A stretch of 64,000 nt of DNA from Glutamicibacter halophytocola (GTDB lineage: Bacteria > Actinomycetota > Actinomycetes > Actinomycetales > Micrococcaceae). Location of the stretch: assembly GCF_001302565.1 (NCBI RefSeq), contig NZ_CP012750.1, positions 992,001 to 1,056,000 of the forward strand. The letters are read 5' to 3'. The translations under genes were made by a program, and so were the position numbers. This document shows positions 28,220 to 36,815 of the stretch, piece after piece (positions within the stretch are counted from its first letter, which is position 1; each line of letters starts with the position of its first letter). The notes below the pieces were generated by a model, which did no database searches, was not told the DNA's origin, and worked only from the letters and a program-made list of their open reading frames with translations.

Positions 28220-29167
28220 TCAAGGACGTTGTCGGCGGAACGTTGCTGAGTGGTGCGTAGGTGCGACCCCCAGCCGGGCGGTGAAATGCTTGCGCAGCAG
28301 ATCATCAGAAGCGAAGCCGACCTCGCGGGCAATGGCGCTCACGGACAGATCCGTTTGCTCCAGGAGACGCTGGGCCTCGCGGACGCGAAGGTCGTTGAGC
28401 CAAGCAAGAGGCGTTGTTCCGAGATTGGCGGCGAACCAGCGGTGAAAGGTGCGCGGGGACATGGTGCAGGCAGCTGCGAGTTCCTTGATGTTCCAAGGCC
28501 GCCGGAGGTCCTTGCTGACCATCAAATGCAGTTGCTCGACGGACGGCAAAGCCTTGATGGGGAGGCTGGTATCCGCATATTGGGCTTGCGTTCCCGGCCT
28601 GCATACAGGGGTGACCATTGCCTTCGCGACCGTTTCCGCGGCGCTGGATCCCCAATCCAGCCGGAGCAAATGCAACAGGAGATCAACTCCTGCCGTGACA
28701 CCGGCAGATGTCCAAACCTTGTCCCCGCCACAGTACAAATCCCGGGACCGGACCTCGACTTTCGGATGCCGCAGGGCAAGCTCTTCGGCGAAGCGCCAGT
28801 GGGTCGTCGCTGCCCGTCCGTCAAGCAGGCCAGCGGCGGCCAGCGTGAATGCTCCGGTGCACAACGAGGCAACAAGCGCTCCGGCAGCCGCTGCTCGTGC
28901 TACGGCGGAGAGTTCCTCGGCTCTAGGGGCTGCGAGCGGGTCGACGCAGCCCGGGACTACGAGGATGTCGAGCTGGTCTGCCGAGGAGAGTGCGTGGGTG
29001 CGCCGCATCGAATGGAGCGGATCAAGATCGGTGATGGCTCTGGCCGCGAGGATGCGGACCTCCGGCTGGGGCAGCCCCCGATCCGAGCGGTCATCGTAAA
29101 CTTCGCGCGCAACTTCGATATCAAAGGCGCGGCGTCCCGGGCCCACAAGAATTCCCACGATGGTCAT
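28220..29167 (-). CDS. GlxA-type AraC family transcriptional regulator
   Basis: A 315-residue regulator with an N-terminal DJ-1/PfpI-like domain (VGILVGPGRRAFDIEVAREVYDD, the nucleophile-elbow analogue SLCTGAFTLAAAGLLDGR) and a C-terminal AraC double helix-turn-helix (RRPWNIKELAAACTMSPRTFHRWF ... LSVSAIAREVGFASDDLLRKHF). Such proteins activate nearby catabolic genes on sensing an amine or amide. TAAGAT lies 6 nt before the ATG, so it is probably leaderless. It is divergent from an isochorismatase-type hydrolase gene, the likely target. Confidence 0.92.
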   Translation of the reverse strand: MTIVGILVGPGRRAFDIEVAREVYDDRSDRGLPQPEVRILAARAITDLDPLHSMRRTHALSSADQLDILVVPGCVDPLAAPRAEELSAVARAAAAGALVASLCTGAFTLAAAGLLDGRAATTHWRFAEELALRHPKVEVRSRDLYCGGDKVWTSAGVTAGVDLLLHLLRLDWGSSAAETVAKAMVTPVCRPGTQAQYADTSLPIKALPSVEQLHLMVSKDLRRPWNIKELAAACTMSPRTFHRWFAANLGTTPLAWLNDLRVREAQRLLEQTDLSVSAIAREVGFASDDLLRKHFTARLGVAPTHHSATFRRQRP

Positions 29168-29237
29168 GGCGTAATCTTATCGAACCATGTCATTCATGCC
29201 ACTGGTTGCCTCCTTCTTTCGATGATGAAGTAGAAGC

Positions 29238-29879
29238 ATGATTGCAAACAACAAGACGGCTTTAATCGTGGTCGACATGCAGCAGGGTTTTTACGACGCC
29301 TCATGGGGGCCGACGACCAACTACCCAGAATGCGAGAACAACGTTGATCGGCTTCTTGCGGAATGGTCTTCAAGGCACATGCCGATAGTGGTCGTCAGGC
29401 ACGATAGCCGGGATCCGAATTCGCCCTTGTTCGTGGACGGAGCCGGCAATGATCTTCACGAATCGGTGCAAGCGGTCAGAGCTGATTTGCTGGTGACTAA
29501 AACAGTGAACTCATCATTTTATGGTTCGCCAGATCTGAAAAGTTGGCTTGTATCGCAGCAGATCAAGCAGATTGTAGTCTGCGGAATCCAAACCAATTTA
29601 TGTGTGGAGACGACCGCCCGCATGGGCGGAAACCTCGGGTTTGATGTGATTGTTCCTCTGGATGCCACACGCACTTTCGATCTGGCAGGGCCCGATGGCA
29701 CCGTCATTCCAGCTGCCGCCTTGATGCAGGTGACAGCGACAAATCTTCACGGAGATGGCTTTGCGCAGGTCGTTTCGACGCGAGAGGTTTTGGAGTCATT
29801 AAAAGAAGACTGGAATGACAGCGGGTATCTGGCAGTTTGCGATGGCAACCATACTAATGTCCAGGCAGACCGCAATTGA
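29238..29879 (+). CDS. Isochorismatase-like cysteine hydrolase
   Basis: A 213-residue alpha/beta hydrolase with the catalytic triad of the family: Asp in ALIVVDMQQGF, Lys in LLVTKTVNSSFYGS, and Cys in VCGIQTNLCVETTARMG (the cis-peptide VCGI also visible). Family members split amides or nicotinamide-type compounds. It has lower GC than average and is divergent from the GlxA-type regulator, so it may be its target. The GNAT gene follows 23 nt downstream, probably in the same transcript. Confidence 0.9.
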   Translation: MIANNKTALIVVDMQQGFYDASWGPTTNYPECENNVDRLLAEWSSRHMPIVVVRHDSRDPNSPLFVDGAGNDLHESVQAVRADLLVTKTVNSSFYGSPDLKSWLVSQQIKQIVVCGIQTNLCVETTARMGGNLGFDVIVPLDATRTFDLAGPDGTVIPAAALMQVTATNLHGDGFAQVVSTREVLESLKEDWNDSGYLAVCDGNHTNVQADRN

Positions 29880-29902
29880 CATAGTTTGCATGGGCTTGCG
29901 CC

Positions 29903-30400
29903 ATGAATATCGCGTTCTTATCGAGCAACAAGTTCCCGTTTCATGTTCGCCGGGACTGGACAAAGCCGGAACTCAGAGAATTGGTCGATGGCGGAAGATA
30001 TTGGAACAGCGAGAGCCAAGGATTCTGGATCATTGGCGATGGTCAATGCCTGGGAATGGCAGTTCTAGAAGACTTGGAAGACGACACGCCAATGTTTGAC
30101 CTGCGCTTGGCCGAGGCCTTCCGGGGACAAGGACTGGGTGTCGTGATAATGAAGGAATTAAGTGCCATGGTCTTCAACAACAAGCCGGAAGCCGTGAGAT
30201 TCGAGGGCCAAACCAGAGAAGACAATATTGCGATGCGCAAGGTGTTCCTGAAGGCTGGCTTCCTCAAGGAAGCCCACTACCGGATGAGCTGGCCCGCCGA
30301 TGAAGGCACAAGAGTGGCATCGGTCGCCTACGCCAATCTCCGCCAAGATTGGGAGAGCGGCGAAACGACCGGCTTCGACTGGGATGACCTGAAAATCTGA
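29903..30400 (+). CDS. GNAT family N-acetyltransferase (RimJ/RimL-like)
   Basis: A 165-residue acetyltransferase with the signature acetyl-CoA loop FRGQGLGVVIM and RVFGQTREDNIAMRKVFLKAGF-like end (EGQTREDNIAMRKVF, LKAGFLKEAHYRMSWPA). These are characteristic of the side-chain or amino-terminal acetyltransferase group. It follows the cysteine hydrolase by 23 nt and may act on the same substrate class. Convergent with the DinB-type gene (18 nt apart). Confidence 0.85.
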   Translation: MNIAFLSSNKFPFHVRRDWTKPELRELVDGGRYWNSESQGFWIIGDGQCLGMAVLEDLEDDTPMFDLRLAEAFRGQGLGVVIMKELSAMVFNNKPEAVRFEGQTREDNIAMRKVFLKAGFLKEAHYRMSWPADEGTRVASVAYANLRQDWESGETTGFDWDDLKI

Positions 30401-30417
30401 CGTCGCCGTTCACGATT

Positions 30418-30891
30418 TCATTGAGCAGGGCGGCACAAGAAATCGCGAGTAATTTCCAGATGGCCCAAATGCTGGCAGAGCTCTTCGTACACATGCTGGA
30501 GGACGCCTTCGCAGGTGGACATCCAATACTCGGCCTCCCGTCCCGGCGGCAAAACGGCGGGAGCTTGCTGCATTTCGGTGCGCGAAATATCTGCGGCGAA
30601 TGCTGTTCTGGTCTCGGAAGCCAACGCCAGGGCTCCGGGCTTGTCCATTTTTGCGCTGAACTCTGCATCCCGATCGCGGGGGACTGCGATGCCGAGATTC
30701 ACCGTTGAGGACCAGCGACGCATCATGCCGCAACAGTGCAACAGAATCTGTACCGGCGAGTTGCTGCCTTCCATCGGCAAGCAGCTGTTGATCAATTCGT
30801 CTGGAATTTCTTTGACGGTTTCGAAAAGCTGGTCGAACTTGTCGAATAGAAGTGTGGCGAGGATCTGCTCGCTGCTTGACAGTGAATTCAT
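30418..30891 (-). CDS. DinB family protein
   Basis: A 157-residue four-helix bundle of the DinB/YfiT superfamily, whose members bind a metal with three His residues and often use bacillithiol or mycothiol. Visible helix segments are LLFDKFDQLFETVKEIPDELINS, ILLHCCGMMRRW (first metal His) and LQHVYEELCQHLGHLEITRDF (further His ligands HxxxE/H). An alternative overlapping frame in this position looks like a shadow. Function unknown; perhaps thiol-dependent detoxification. Confidence 0.8.
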   Translation of the reverse strand: MNSLSSSEQILATLLFDKFDQLFETVKEIPDELINSCLPMEGSNSPVQILLHCCGMMRRWSSTVNLGIAVPRDRDAEFSAKMDKPGALALASETRTAFAADISRTEMQQAPAVLPPGREAEYWMSTCEGVLQHVYEELCQHLGHLEITRDFLCRPAQ

Positions 30892-31056
30892 GCCCCGAGT
30901 CTAGACGAAAGCAGGCGTTGCCATGAGCCGCGGGCAAGAGCAGAAAGGCGCATCGGCCAGACGAAGGGCACCTGTGGGCAGTGTAGCGGCAGAGTCAATC
31001 ACTGGCGGTTTCAGCAGCAGGAAAAACCGCGGCGTTCTCGGCATGCCTTGTTTCAA

Positions 31057-31614
31057 CTATTTGGTGTCCGTGCCCCGAGGGATCAAAGTTGCAAGATGAA
31101 AACGCCCCACAGCGGTTACAGGGGTATCTCTAGGAATCATGAGTGCATCCAAGCGTGTCAGTTCCGCATTTCCAATTCGACAGGTATTGTCCAATGCCAC
31201 GAGGATTCTCACTTCGTTGCGTGGCGAATTCCCGGTAGTCGAGTCCAACGTGGAAACGCTGGCCTCCCATTTTTCGCCGAGGAACATCAAGTTCAGGGCC
31301 AGGAAGCCAGAGCCCAGGGGTACAACTGCAACCTCGTCGTCGCCGGCAAACGCTGCTTGTTCACCGGCTCGGAGACGACGCGTCTGGCCACTAACGGTCA
31401 AGTCGATCTCGCCAGGACCTAAGGCCACCTGAATCCGCTGGATTCCCGGATATTGGCTGTAGGGCTGGGCCTGGGAAATTTCAGCAACGCTGACTTTCCA
31501 GGACCACGCACCAAAGGCATCCGAATCGCTGAGGACGGTGCGCGACACTCCCTTGCCGTTCTTCCAGGGCTGAGCCGACAGGTCTGCATAGCGAACAACG
31601 GGAAGTGCATGCAT
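31057..31614 (-). CDS. HutD family protein (second paralogue)
   Basis: A paralogue of the protein at 27330-27875, with the same core: VVRYADLSAQPWKNGKGVSRTVL, AWSWKVSVAEISQAQPYSQYPG, and LALNLMFLGEKWEAS. The sequences are clearly homologous but well diverged, so the duplication is old or one copy was imported. The start is placed at the MHALPVV methionine (31614); an earlier in-frame ATG lies at 31632. No hut gene is adjacent. Confidence 0.86.
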   Translation of the reverse strand: MHALPVVRYADLSAQPWKNGKGVSRTVLSDSDAFGAWSWKVSVAEISQAQPYSQYPGIQRIQVALGPGEIDLTVSGQTRRLRAGEQAAFAGDDEVAVVPLGSGFLALNLMFLGEKWEASVSTLDSTTGNSPRNEVRILVALDNTCRIGNAELTRLDALMIPRDTPVTAVGRFHLATLIPRGTDTK

Positions 31615-31761
31615 AGCGGTCTGCTTCCTCACGGATTCAAGTGGGTTTGATTGTCATCTTGCCATCAGAGTTCTGGCCCGCTTCAATTCGTGACACCAGG
31701 TGCGGCGCTTCACGGATTCCGATTCAATGGGCTAAATTGCGGTCAGCTCAATGCGGAAGAT

Positions 31762-31767
31762 TAGTAT
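31762..31767 (+). promoter_or_regulatory. -10 box TAGTAT 6 nt before the aminoglycoside-phosphotransferase-like start
   Basis: TAGTAT ends 6 nt before the ATG at 31774, indicating a leaderless transcript; TTGCGG at 31737-31742 could be the -35 box. No binding site precedes the gene. Confidence 0.5.
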
Positions 31768-31773
31768 TGAGCG

Positions 31774-32685
31774 ATGAGCCAGCCATCAGCTAAGAAGTCC
31801 GTCATGCCCGACGCTGAAGTCGACATCGATTTGGCAATGGTCCGCCAGCTGATCGCCGCACAAGCGCCACAGTGGGCTCATGAAGAGGTCAAATACCTCG
31901 CTACCGGGTGGGACAACGAGGTCTATCGCCTCGGGGATTCCCTGATGATTCGTTTGCCCCGACGACAGCTGGGGGAGGAGATTGGCATCAAGGAACGCCG
32001 CTGGCTGCCGCAAATGGCAAAGGACTGCGGGATTGATCTTGGCCTGGCGATCTTTGAAGGGCAGCCCACGTCCATCTACCCCTATACCTTTTCGATTTGC
32101 CGCTACGTTCCTGGTACCAGTGCGGCTCGGTTCAAGCGGCAGGACCGCGATGGATACGCGGAAGAATTTTCTGGACTGCTGCGAGCTCTTCATCAACCTT
32201 CAAGTTTGCCGGAACCACGAAGCGGCTTTCGAGGTTGTGCGTTGGCGCTATTGGATGCACGGACTCGCGAGCAAATTTCGAACTTGGATTCGTCGTTGCG
32301 GCCCGGCGCCCTAGCGCTGTGGGAGGAAGCCGTGGAGGCAGAAGACTATCAGGGCGCTCCAGTGTGGCTGCATGGTGATCCGCATCCGCACAACACCATT
32401 GTTGGCGACGAGCTGCCGCATCCCGCAGTCTCCCTGGTTGATTACGGGGATCTATGCGTTGGCGACCCCGCTTCGGATCTGGGCATGTTCTGGATGCATT
32501 TCACCCCCACTGGCATTAGCCGAGCCTTCGAGAGCTATGGCATCGCAGTCGGCAGCCCAGCGTGGAAACGAGCGCGCGGTTGGGCACTGCGGTATGCCAT
32601 GCTCACCGCAAATCTTGGCACCGATGATCTCCTGGGCATTGTTGGGCGGGAGACCCTGGAAGTTCTCCTTGCCTCCTCCGAGTAG
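31774..32685 (+). CDS. Aminoglycoside phosphotransferase (APH) family kinase
   Basis: A 303-residue protein-kinase-like small-molecule kinase. The Brenner motif is visible as WLHGDPHPHNTIV and the metal-binding Asp as SLVDYGDLCVGDPASDLGMFW. The N-lobe Lys is less clear (LIRLPRRQL). The substrate is not known; members include homoserine and aminoglycoside kinases. It precedes a maleylpyruvate isomerase family gene by 90 nt. Leaderless start. Confidence 0.88.
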   Translation: MSQPSAKKSVMPDAEVDIDLAMVRQLIAAQAPQWAHEEVKYLATGWDNEVYRLGDSLMIRLPRRQLGEEIGIKERRWLPQMAKDCGIDLGLAIFEGQPTSIYPYTFSICRYVPGTSAARFKRQDRDGYAEEFSGLLRALHQPSSLPEPRSGFRGCALALLDARTREQISNLDSSLRPGALALWEEAVEAEDYQGAPVWLHGDPHPHNTIVGDELPHPAVSLVDYGDLCVGDPASDLGMFWMHFTPTGISRAFESYGIAVGSPAWKRARGWALRYAMLTANLGTDDLLGIVGRETLEVLLASSE

Positions 32686-32775
32686 CTTTGAAAGAGCACC
32701 ACTTGAGCTGCCACAGACCGTAAGCTGAACTCAATCACCCGAGTATTGAGTGTCTCGGCCAGCGAGAGGACCACT

Positions 32776-33402
32776 ATGGATCTTGAGAAGAATCCGAGCG
32801 TGGCTGCACGTTTATGCCTCGAATCCCACGCGGAGCTATTGGAGCATGTGGTTGGTCTCAGCGACGAGAGCATGCAACAGGGCAGCAAATTGCCTGGATG
32901 GTCCGTAGGCCATGTGCTGACGCATCTTGCGAGAAATGCCGATGCACATGCACGGCGTCTGGAAGGAGCCTTGAACGGCGAAGACGTTCCCAAATACGCC
33001 AACGGTGCAGAACAGCGTCGCCAAGAAATTGAGGACGGTGCGCGGAATGCAGCATCTGAAATCTTGGCGGATCTTGAATCGAGCGTTCGTCGTTTAGACG
33101 GTCTTCTTGAGCAAAGCGAGCAGGCTCACTGGCCTAACGCCGATTTCATGGGCGGCGGGCACTACGGAGTTGGTGGTTGTCCAGCTCATCGCCTGCGCGA
33201 AGTCCAGATGCATCTTGTAGATCTTGGGCTGGGATACTCGCCAAGCCAGTGGCCCGAAGAATACACAATGTGGGATCTGGGCAACCTGCTGGCCACGGTT
33301 CCCGAACGCTTGGCGAACCCGGAAGCGCGTACCGAACTGGTTGCGTGGTTGGCCGGGCGCGGTCCGCTAGGCAAGGAATTCACCTTGGATCCCTGGGGCT
33401 GA
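32776..33402 (+). CDS. Maleylpyruvate isomerase family, mycothiol-dependent enzyme
   Basis: A 208-residue member of the MDMPI/DinB-like superfamily. The metal-binding His pair is visible in GWSVGHVLTHLARNADA, with SLPGWSVGHVLTHLA-type sequence the usual signature, and the later HRLREVQMHLVDLGLGY contributes the third His. These use mycothiol, the main low-molecular-weight thiol of actinobacteria. GAGAGGA lies 8 nt ahead of the ATG at 32776; the longer in-frame start at 32746 is less likely. Confidence 0.85.
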   Translation: MDLEKNPSVAARLCLESHAELLEHVVGLSDESMQQGSKLPGWSVGHVLTHLARNADAHARRLEGALNGEDVPKYANGAEQRRQEIEDGARNAASEILADLESSVRRLDGLLEQSEQAHWPNADFMGGGHYGVGGCPAHRLREVQMHLVDLGLGYSPSQWPEEYTMWDLGNLLATVPERLANPEARTELVAWLAGRGPLGKEFTLDPWG

Positions 33403-33446
33403 GCTGCATCGCTTGTGGCACCAAATGGCCCTGGCCTCAGCTATTT

Positions 33447-34142
33447 TTACGTGAGAAGGCCCGGTAGCTGATCCATGTTGGTAAATACTTCAGCAGCGCC
33501 TGCCGCCAAGAGCTTTTCCTCGGTGCTGCTGATGGGTCCACCAGGGCAATAACCGAAGACCGTAGCTCCTGCCGCAACTCCGGCGCTCACTCCGGTGACC
33601 GTATCTTCGACAACTGCTGCTTGGCTCGGATCAATATCCAGGCCAGAAGCAGCTGCCAGATAGACATCGGGCGCAGGCTTGCTCTGGGCATACTCCATGC
33701 CGCTATAGACCCGGTTGCCGAAGAATGGCGCCATCTGGGCTATCGATAGCTGCATCTCGACCTTGGCCCGGTCGGCTCCCGTGGCGCAGGCGATCTTTTC
33801 GCCGTAGGCGGCAGATATCTGCTTGACGGCTTCCAAGGCACCGGGCACGGCTTGCAAGTTTTCGCGCAAGGCCACATCGCGGCGTTGCCTGAACCCGGCA
33901 ATCCACTGCTCGTCAATCCGCACACCGGTATGTGCAAGGATGGGATCCCACTGGTCCTTGAGGGCCTTGCCGATGAAGATGCTGATGCATTCTTCCTGGC
34001 TGATGTCCCATCCCAATTCAATGAGCATCTCCCGGAGCACTGCGTTCGTGATGGACTCGGAATCCACCAGTACGCCATCGCAATCAAAGAGCACGGCGGA
34101 GAATTTTGGACGCGGCAAGTTTGATCCTTCCTGCAGAATCAT
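33447..34142 (-). CDS. HAD superfamily hydrolase (beta-phosphoglucomutase-like)
   Basis: A 231-residue phosphatase/mutase. The nucleophile Asp is in AVLFDCDGVLVDSE (motif I), the Thr/Ser of motif II is in ACATGADRAK, and the motif III/IV region is SQAAVVEDTVTGVSAGVAAGA (metal-binding Asp). The cap is of the PgmB type. It begins 7 nt after the MarR gene stop, so it is in one transcript with that regulator. Substrate unknown. Confidence 0.9.
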   Translation of the reverse strand: MILQEGSNLPRPKFSAVLFDCDGVLVDSESITNAVLREMLIELGWDISQEECISIFIGKALKDQWDPILAHTGVRIDEQWIAGFRQRRDVALRENLQAVPGALEAVKQISAAYGEKIACATGADRAKVEMQLSIAQMAPFFGNRVYSGMEYAQSKPAPDVYLAAASGLDIDPSQAAVVEDTVTGVSAGVAAGATVFGYCPGGPISSTEEKLLAAGAAEVFTNMDQLPGLLT

Positions 34143-34149
34143 CGATTGG

Positions 34150-34596
34150 CTAAGCGGCCGAGAACTCGTGGAGAATGCGGGCCAGCGGCGCCAGTTCGGG
34201 CTGCTCCTCGGCCTGCTTCAACACGCGTTCCAGCGTGGCATCGTGGATGGGCTTGGCCTTTTGATACAGCTCGTGCCCAGTGGCGGTGAGTTCGGTGTAG
34301 ATGCCCCTGCGGTCATCCGCGCACAGCACGCGCGAGAGCAGATTGCGATCTTCGAGCCTCGTGACCAGGCGCGTCGTTGCGCTGGGGCTCAGTGCGGTGG
34401 CGCGGGCCAGCTGCGCCATGCGCATGTGCCAGCCGTCCTGCCGGTTCAAGGCGTCCAATAATGTGTACTCGACCACAGAAAGTCCGACCTGGGCGGTCAG
34501 GTCCTTTTCTAGTGCGGCATCGATTAATCCGTGCAATGACGCCAAAGTGCGCCATCCACGAGCACGGATTTCGACAGCATCATCTGCGATTCCCAT
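34150..34596 (-). CDS. MarR-family transcriptional regulator
   Basis: A 148-residue winged-helix repressor. The fold is recognisable: LHGLIDAALEKDLTAQVGLSVVEYTLLDAL, WHMRMAQLARATALSPSATTRLVTRLEDRNLL (recognition helix) and the wing DDRRGIYTELTATGHEL. GGAGGAACCC precedes the ATG at 34596; the frame is open far upstream but only as a shadow of the divergent MFS gene. It is divergent from the MFS-aldo/keto reductase operon, with GTTGCGTGTGCAAC in between, and likely represses it. Confidence 0.93.
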   Translation of the reverse strand: MGIADDAVEIRARGWRTLASLHGLIDAALEKDLTAQVGLSVVEYTLLDALNRQDGWHMRMAQLARATALSPSATTRLVTRLEDRNLLSRVLCADDRRGIYTELTATGHELYQKAKPIHDATLERVLKQAEEQPELAPLARILHEFSAA

Positions 34597-34630
34597 GGGT
34601 TCCTCCAAAAATACTTGCTTGCGCTGGTTA

Positions 34631-34644
34631 GTTGCGTGTGCAAC
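34631..34644. promoter_or_regulatory. GTTGCGTGTGCAAC inverted repeat, candidate MarR operator
   Basis: Arms GTTGC/GCAAC around GTGT. The 11-base part GCGTGTGCAAC recurs at 34670-34680 nearer the MFS start (ATG at 34711), giving two direct copies in a 114-nt divergent promoter region. Candidate binding sites for the MarR regulator at 34150-34596. Confidence 0.6.
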
Positions 34645-34710
34645 GATAGTATCCATCGCGCAATAACAAGCGTGTGCAACTAATTTATCTAGTCTATCAG
34701 GAGTAACGCT

Positions 34711-35889
34711 ATGCCGCTCGGTCTTATTGCGTTGGCCATCGGTGCCTTTGGCATTGGGCTTACTGAGTTCGTCATCATGGGCCTGTTGCCAGATGTGGCC
34801 ACCGACTTCGCTGTCAGCGAGGCAGCCGCTGGCTGGCTCATTTCCGGATACGCACTGAGCGTTGTGGTCGGGGCTCTTGGGCTGACCGCAGCCACTGTCC
34901 GTCTTCCACGTAAGCCAGTGCTGGTTGGCTTGCTGGTTCTGTTCATTCTCGGCAACTCGCTCACCGCCATGGCCTCGACCTATGAAGTGGCCATGATCGG
35001 CCGCGTTGTCGCCGCCCTGTGCCACGGTGCCTTCTTCGGCATCGGCTCGGTCGTGGCATCCGATCTGGTCCCAGCCAACAAGAAGGCCGGCGCCATCGCT
35101 ATCATGTTCACCGGCCTGACCGCCGCCAACGTCTTGGGCGTTCCATTTGGAACCCTGCTCGGACAGCACGCCGGCTGGCGCTCGACGTTCTGGGCCATCT
35201 CCGGCATTGGAGTCCTTGCCCTGATCGGCATCCTCGTGCTGGTACCAGTCATCAAGCACGCCGCAGAAGGTATCTCGCTGCGCAAAGAACTCGGCGCCTT
35301 TACCTCCCTGCAGGTTTGGCTCTCCCTGGGTGTCACCATCCTTGGCTACGGCGGAATGTTTGGCGCCTTCACCTACATCGCCTACACCCTGACCGAGGTC
35401 ACCGGATTCAATGAGTCCACCGTTCCATGGCTGCTGATGCTCTTCGGCGTGGGCCTGTTCGTGGGCAACTGGCTCGGTGGCCGCATGGCCGACAAGAGCA
35501 TCGACCGCACCCTGCTGTTCTTCATCGCAGCCCTCCTGGTAGTGCTGATCGCCTTCGGAGCACTGGCAAGCAGCCCGGTTGCCACCATTGTGGCCTTGTT
35601 CCTCATGGGCGGATTCGGCTTCGGCACCGTTCCAGGCCTGCAAAGCCGCATCATGCAATTCGCTGGTTCGGCCCCGACCTTGGCGTCAGGTGCCAACATC
35701 GGTGCCTTCAACGTCGGCAACGCACTGGGCGCATGGGCCGGTGGACTGGGCATCGCCGCAGGCCTGGGCTACACCTCGCCCATCTGGATCGGTGCCGCCA
35801 TTACCGTCGCCGCATTGCTGCTGGTATTGGTCGCCATGTCCCTGGCCAAGAAGTCGGCCACTGCGCCCGAATTGGCTCCGGCCAGCTAG
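34711..35889 (+). CDS. MFS transporter (drug:H+ antiporter-1 type, AraJ/Cmx-like)
   Basis: A 392-residue protein with twelve hydrophobic segments. Signatures of the DHA1 group are the opening MPLGLIALAIGAFGIGLTEFVIMGLLPDV and the motif A loop region after helix 2. Members export chloramphenicol, arabinose-like sugars or other small toxins. Divergent from the MarR gene and followed 44 nt later by an aldo/keto reductase gene. No substrate can be assigned. Confidence 0.9.
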   Translation: MPLGLIALAIGAFGIGLTEFVIMGLLPDVATDFAVSEAAAGWLISGYALSVVVGALGLTAATVRLPRKPVLVGLLVLFILGNSLTAMASTYEVAMIGRVVAALCHGAFFGIGSVVASDLVPANKKAGAIAIMFTGLTAANVLGVPFGTLLGQHAGWRSTFWAISGIGVLALIGILVLVPVIKHAAEGISLRKELGAFTSLQVWLSLGVTILGYGGMFGAFTYIAYTLTEVTGFNESTVPWLLMLFGVGLFVGNWLGGRMADKSIDRTLLFFIAALLVVLIAFGALASSPVATIVALFLMGGFGFGTVPGLQSRIMQFAGSAPTLASGANIGAFNVGNALGAWAGGLGIAAGLGYTSPIWIGAAITVAALLLVLVAMSLAKKSATAPELAPAS

Positions 35890-35933
35890 GCTCAAAGATT
35901 TTCCAAACCACCAACAATTTCAAGGAGTTAGAT

Positions 35934-36764
35934 ATGACTACCGCAATTCCCACCATCACCCTGAACAATGGCGTTGAAATGCCGCAGGTCGGTTTCGGAG
36001 TCTTCCAGGTTCCCAACGAGGAAACCACCGCCGCCGTGGCCTCAGCCCTTAAGGCCGGGTACCGCAGCATCGATACCGCTGCGATCTACGGCAATGAAGA
36101 AGGCGTGGGCAAAGCACTTGCCCAGTCCGGTGTTGCCCGCGAAGACCTGTTCATCACTTCCAAGATCTGGATCGCGGACATGGGCTACGAGCAAACCTTG
36201 GAAGCGTTCGAGGCGAGCTTGCAGCGTTTGGGCCTGGACTACCTGGATCTGTTCCTGATTCACTGGCCAGCTCCGGAAAAGGATCTCTATGTTGAGACTT
36301 GGAAGGCACTGGAGAAGTTGTACGCCGACAAGAAGATCCGCGCCATCGGCGTTTCGAACTTCCAGCCAGAGCACCTGGACAAGCTGACCGCCGGGGGAAG
36401 CATCGTCCCGGCCGTGAACCAGGTTGAACTCCACCCCGCTTTGCAGAACCGCGAAGTCATTGCCGCGAACACCGGACATGGCATCGTCACCGAAGCGTGG
36501 AGCCCGCTGGCCCAGGGTGCCATGCTCACCGATGAAACCATCGAGGCAATTGCCAACGCGCACGAGGTCACTGCAGCCCAGGTCATCCTGCGCTGGCACC
36601 TGCAGCAGGGTCGCGTGATCATTCCGAAGTCGGTGACCGAATCCCGGATCATCGCCAACCTGGATCTGTTCGGTTTCGAACTGACCAGCGATGAACTGGC
36701 AAACATCGATGCCCTGGACCGCGATGGCCGTACTGGTCCAAATCCGGACACCTTCAACGGCTGA
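35934..36764 (+). CDS. Aldo/keto reductase
   Basis: NADPH-dependent reductase of 276 residues. The catalytic tetrad is visible: Asp and Tyr in SIDTAAIYGNEEGVG, Lys in ITSKIW, and His in LFLIHWPAP. The IPKSV ... RI NADP-binding C-terminal pattern is also present (IPKSVTESRIIANLDLF). AAGGAG lies 6 nt ahead of the ATG at 35934. Likely reduces toxic aldehydes or quinones, in one operon with the preceding exporter under MarR control. Confidence 0.94.
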   Translation: MTTAIPTITLNNGVEMPQVGFGVFQVPNEETTAAVASALKAGYRSIDTAAIYGNEEGVGKALAQSGVAREDLFITSKIWIADMGYEQTLEAFEASLQRLGLDYLDLFLIHWPAPEKDLYVETWKALEKLYADKKIRAIGVSNFQPEHLDKLTAGGSIVPAVNQVELHPALQNREVIAANTGHGIVTEAWSPLAQGAMLTDETIEAIANAHEVTAAQVILRWHLQQGRVIIPKSVTESRIIANLDLFGFELTSDELANIDALDRDGRTGPNPDTFNG

Positions 36765-36787
36765 TTTCATAACACCGACCAGAATGC

Positions 36788-36815
36788 TGCCCGCATGCTT
36801 AGCCAGCTGCGGGCA
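36788..36815 (+). terminator. Stem-loop after the aldo/keto reductase gene
   Basis: TGCCCGCA (36788-36795) pairs with TGCGGGCA (36808-36815) and further pairs form inside the loop (GCT/AGC). It begins 23 nt after the stop; the following sequence TCATCTCTGG is only slightly U-rich. Confidence 0.55.

Noticed and set aside
34597..35658. Upstream extension of the MarR frame to 502 residues
   Set aside because: The added part is the antisense shadow of the MFS gene; GGAGGAACCC and family length set the start at 34596.
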